The translations under genes and the position numbers were made by a program. From Duganella sp. CF458 (lineage in GTDB: Bacteria > Pseudomonadota > Gammaproteobacteria > Burkholderiales > Burkholderiaceae_D), in assembly GCF_900113115.1 (NCBI RefSeq), contig NZ_FOOF01000010.1, forward strand, positions 62,001 through 126,000: DNA of 64,000 nucleotides. The letters are read 5' to 3'. Of this stretch, positions 63,998 through 64,000 are shown piece after piece. The notes under the pieces were generated by a model, which worked only from the letters and a program-made list of their open reading frames with translations, was not told where the DNA came from and did not search any database. Numbering within the stretch: the first letter of the stretch is position 1; each line of letters begins with the position of its first letter.

Positions 63998-64000
63998 GGC

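Overview
The window reads as chromosomal DNA of a GC-rich betaproteobacterium, most likely an Oxalobacteraceae member close to Massilia, Duganella or Janthinobacterium. The basis is the gene order leuC-entericidin-leuD-leuB-asd-fimV-truA-trpF-trpB-trpA-accD-folC-SPOR-cvpA-purF, which is a Burkholderiales arrangement, together with rpsF-priB-rpsR-rplI-dnaB, copA-cueR and the protein sequences themselves. No tRNA, rRNA, insertion sequence, prophage or CRISPR array was seen.

Layout. 1-10 kb: the end of a PhoH-type ATPase gene, a ParD-like/map pair with a tandem-repeat upstream region, a DUF4349-ATP-grasp-VOC operon, a small metal-binding HMA protein, a LysR-GST pair divergent from an azoreductase, a TSUP permease, and a copper-efflux unit (copA-cueR) with a textbook MerR-type promoter. 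10-25.5 kb: the most unusual block. On the minus strand lie HD-GYP, CHASE2-adenylate cyclase, an orphan half-barrel protein, a two-partner-secretion transporter (TpsB), a 1572-aa filamentous-haemagglutinin-like exoprotein (TpsA) and a FecR-domain protein. Divergent from these are an MBL-fold hydrolase, a GAF-GspE-type ATPase and a VOC protein. 25.5-36.7 kb: a heparinase II/III-like lyase, GNAT and XRE-cupin genes, a PiT phosphate transporter with its PhoU-like partner, dnaB, the rplI-rpsR-priB-rpsF operon and an Rpn-type putative nuclease.

36.7-58.3 kb: lexA with two SOS boxes, two secreted hydrolase-like proteins, a palindromic repeat, then a long minus-strand supercluster for methionine or cysteine, purine, folate, fatty-acid, tryptophan, lysine/threonine/methionine (asd) and leucine biosynthesis, with truA and fimV embedded. 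58.3-64 kb: a cheZ-cheA pair, then a universal stress protein behind a perfect Fnr box, a LuxR-type response regulator, an Fnr paralogue lacking two of the four iron-sulfur cysteines, and hemP behind a Fur box.

The best candidates for new biology are the TPS/cyclase/HD-GYP locus with its solitary C-terminal TpsB half-barrel (17176-17805) and the Fnr paralogue beside a perfect Fnr-box promoter. Smaller points are a probable CTG start for priB, several genes with a -10 hexamer only 6-7 nt from the start codon and no Shine-Dalgarno sequence, an 11-bp iteron-like array before the ParD-like gene, and two palindromic intergenic repeats. All functional assignments come from reading motifs and gene order; no database search was run.
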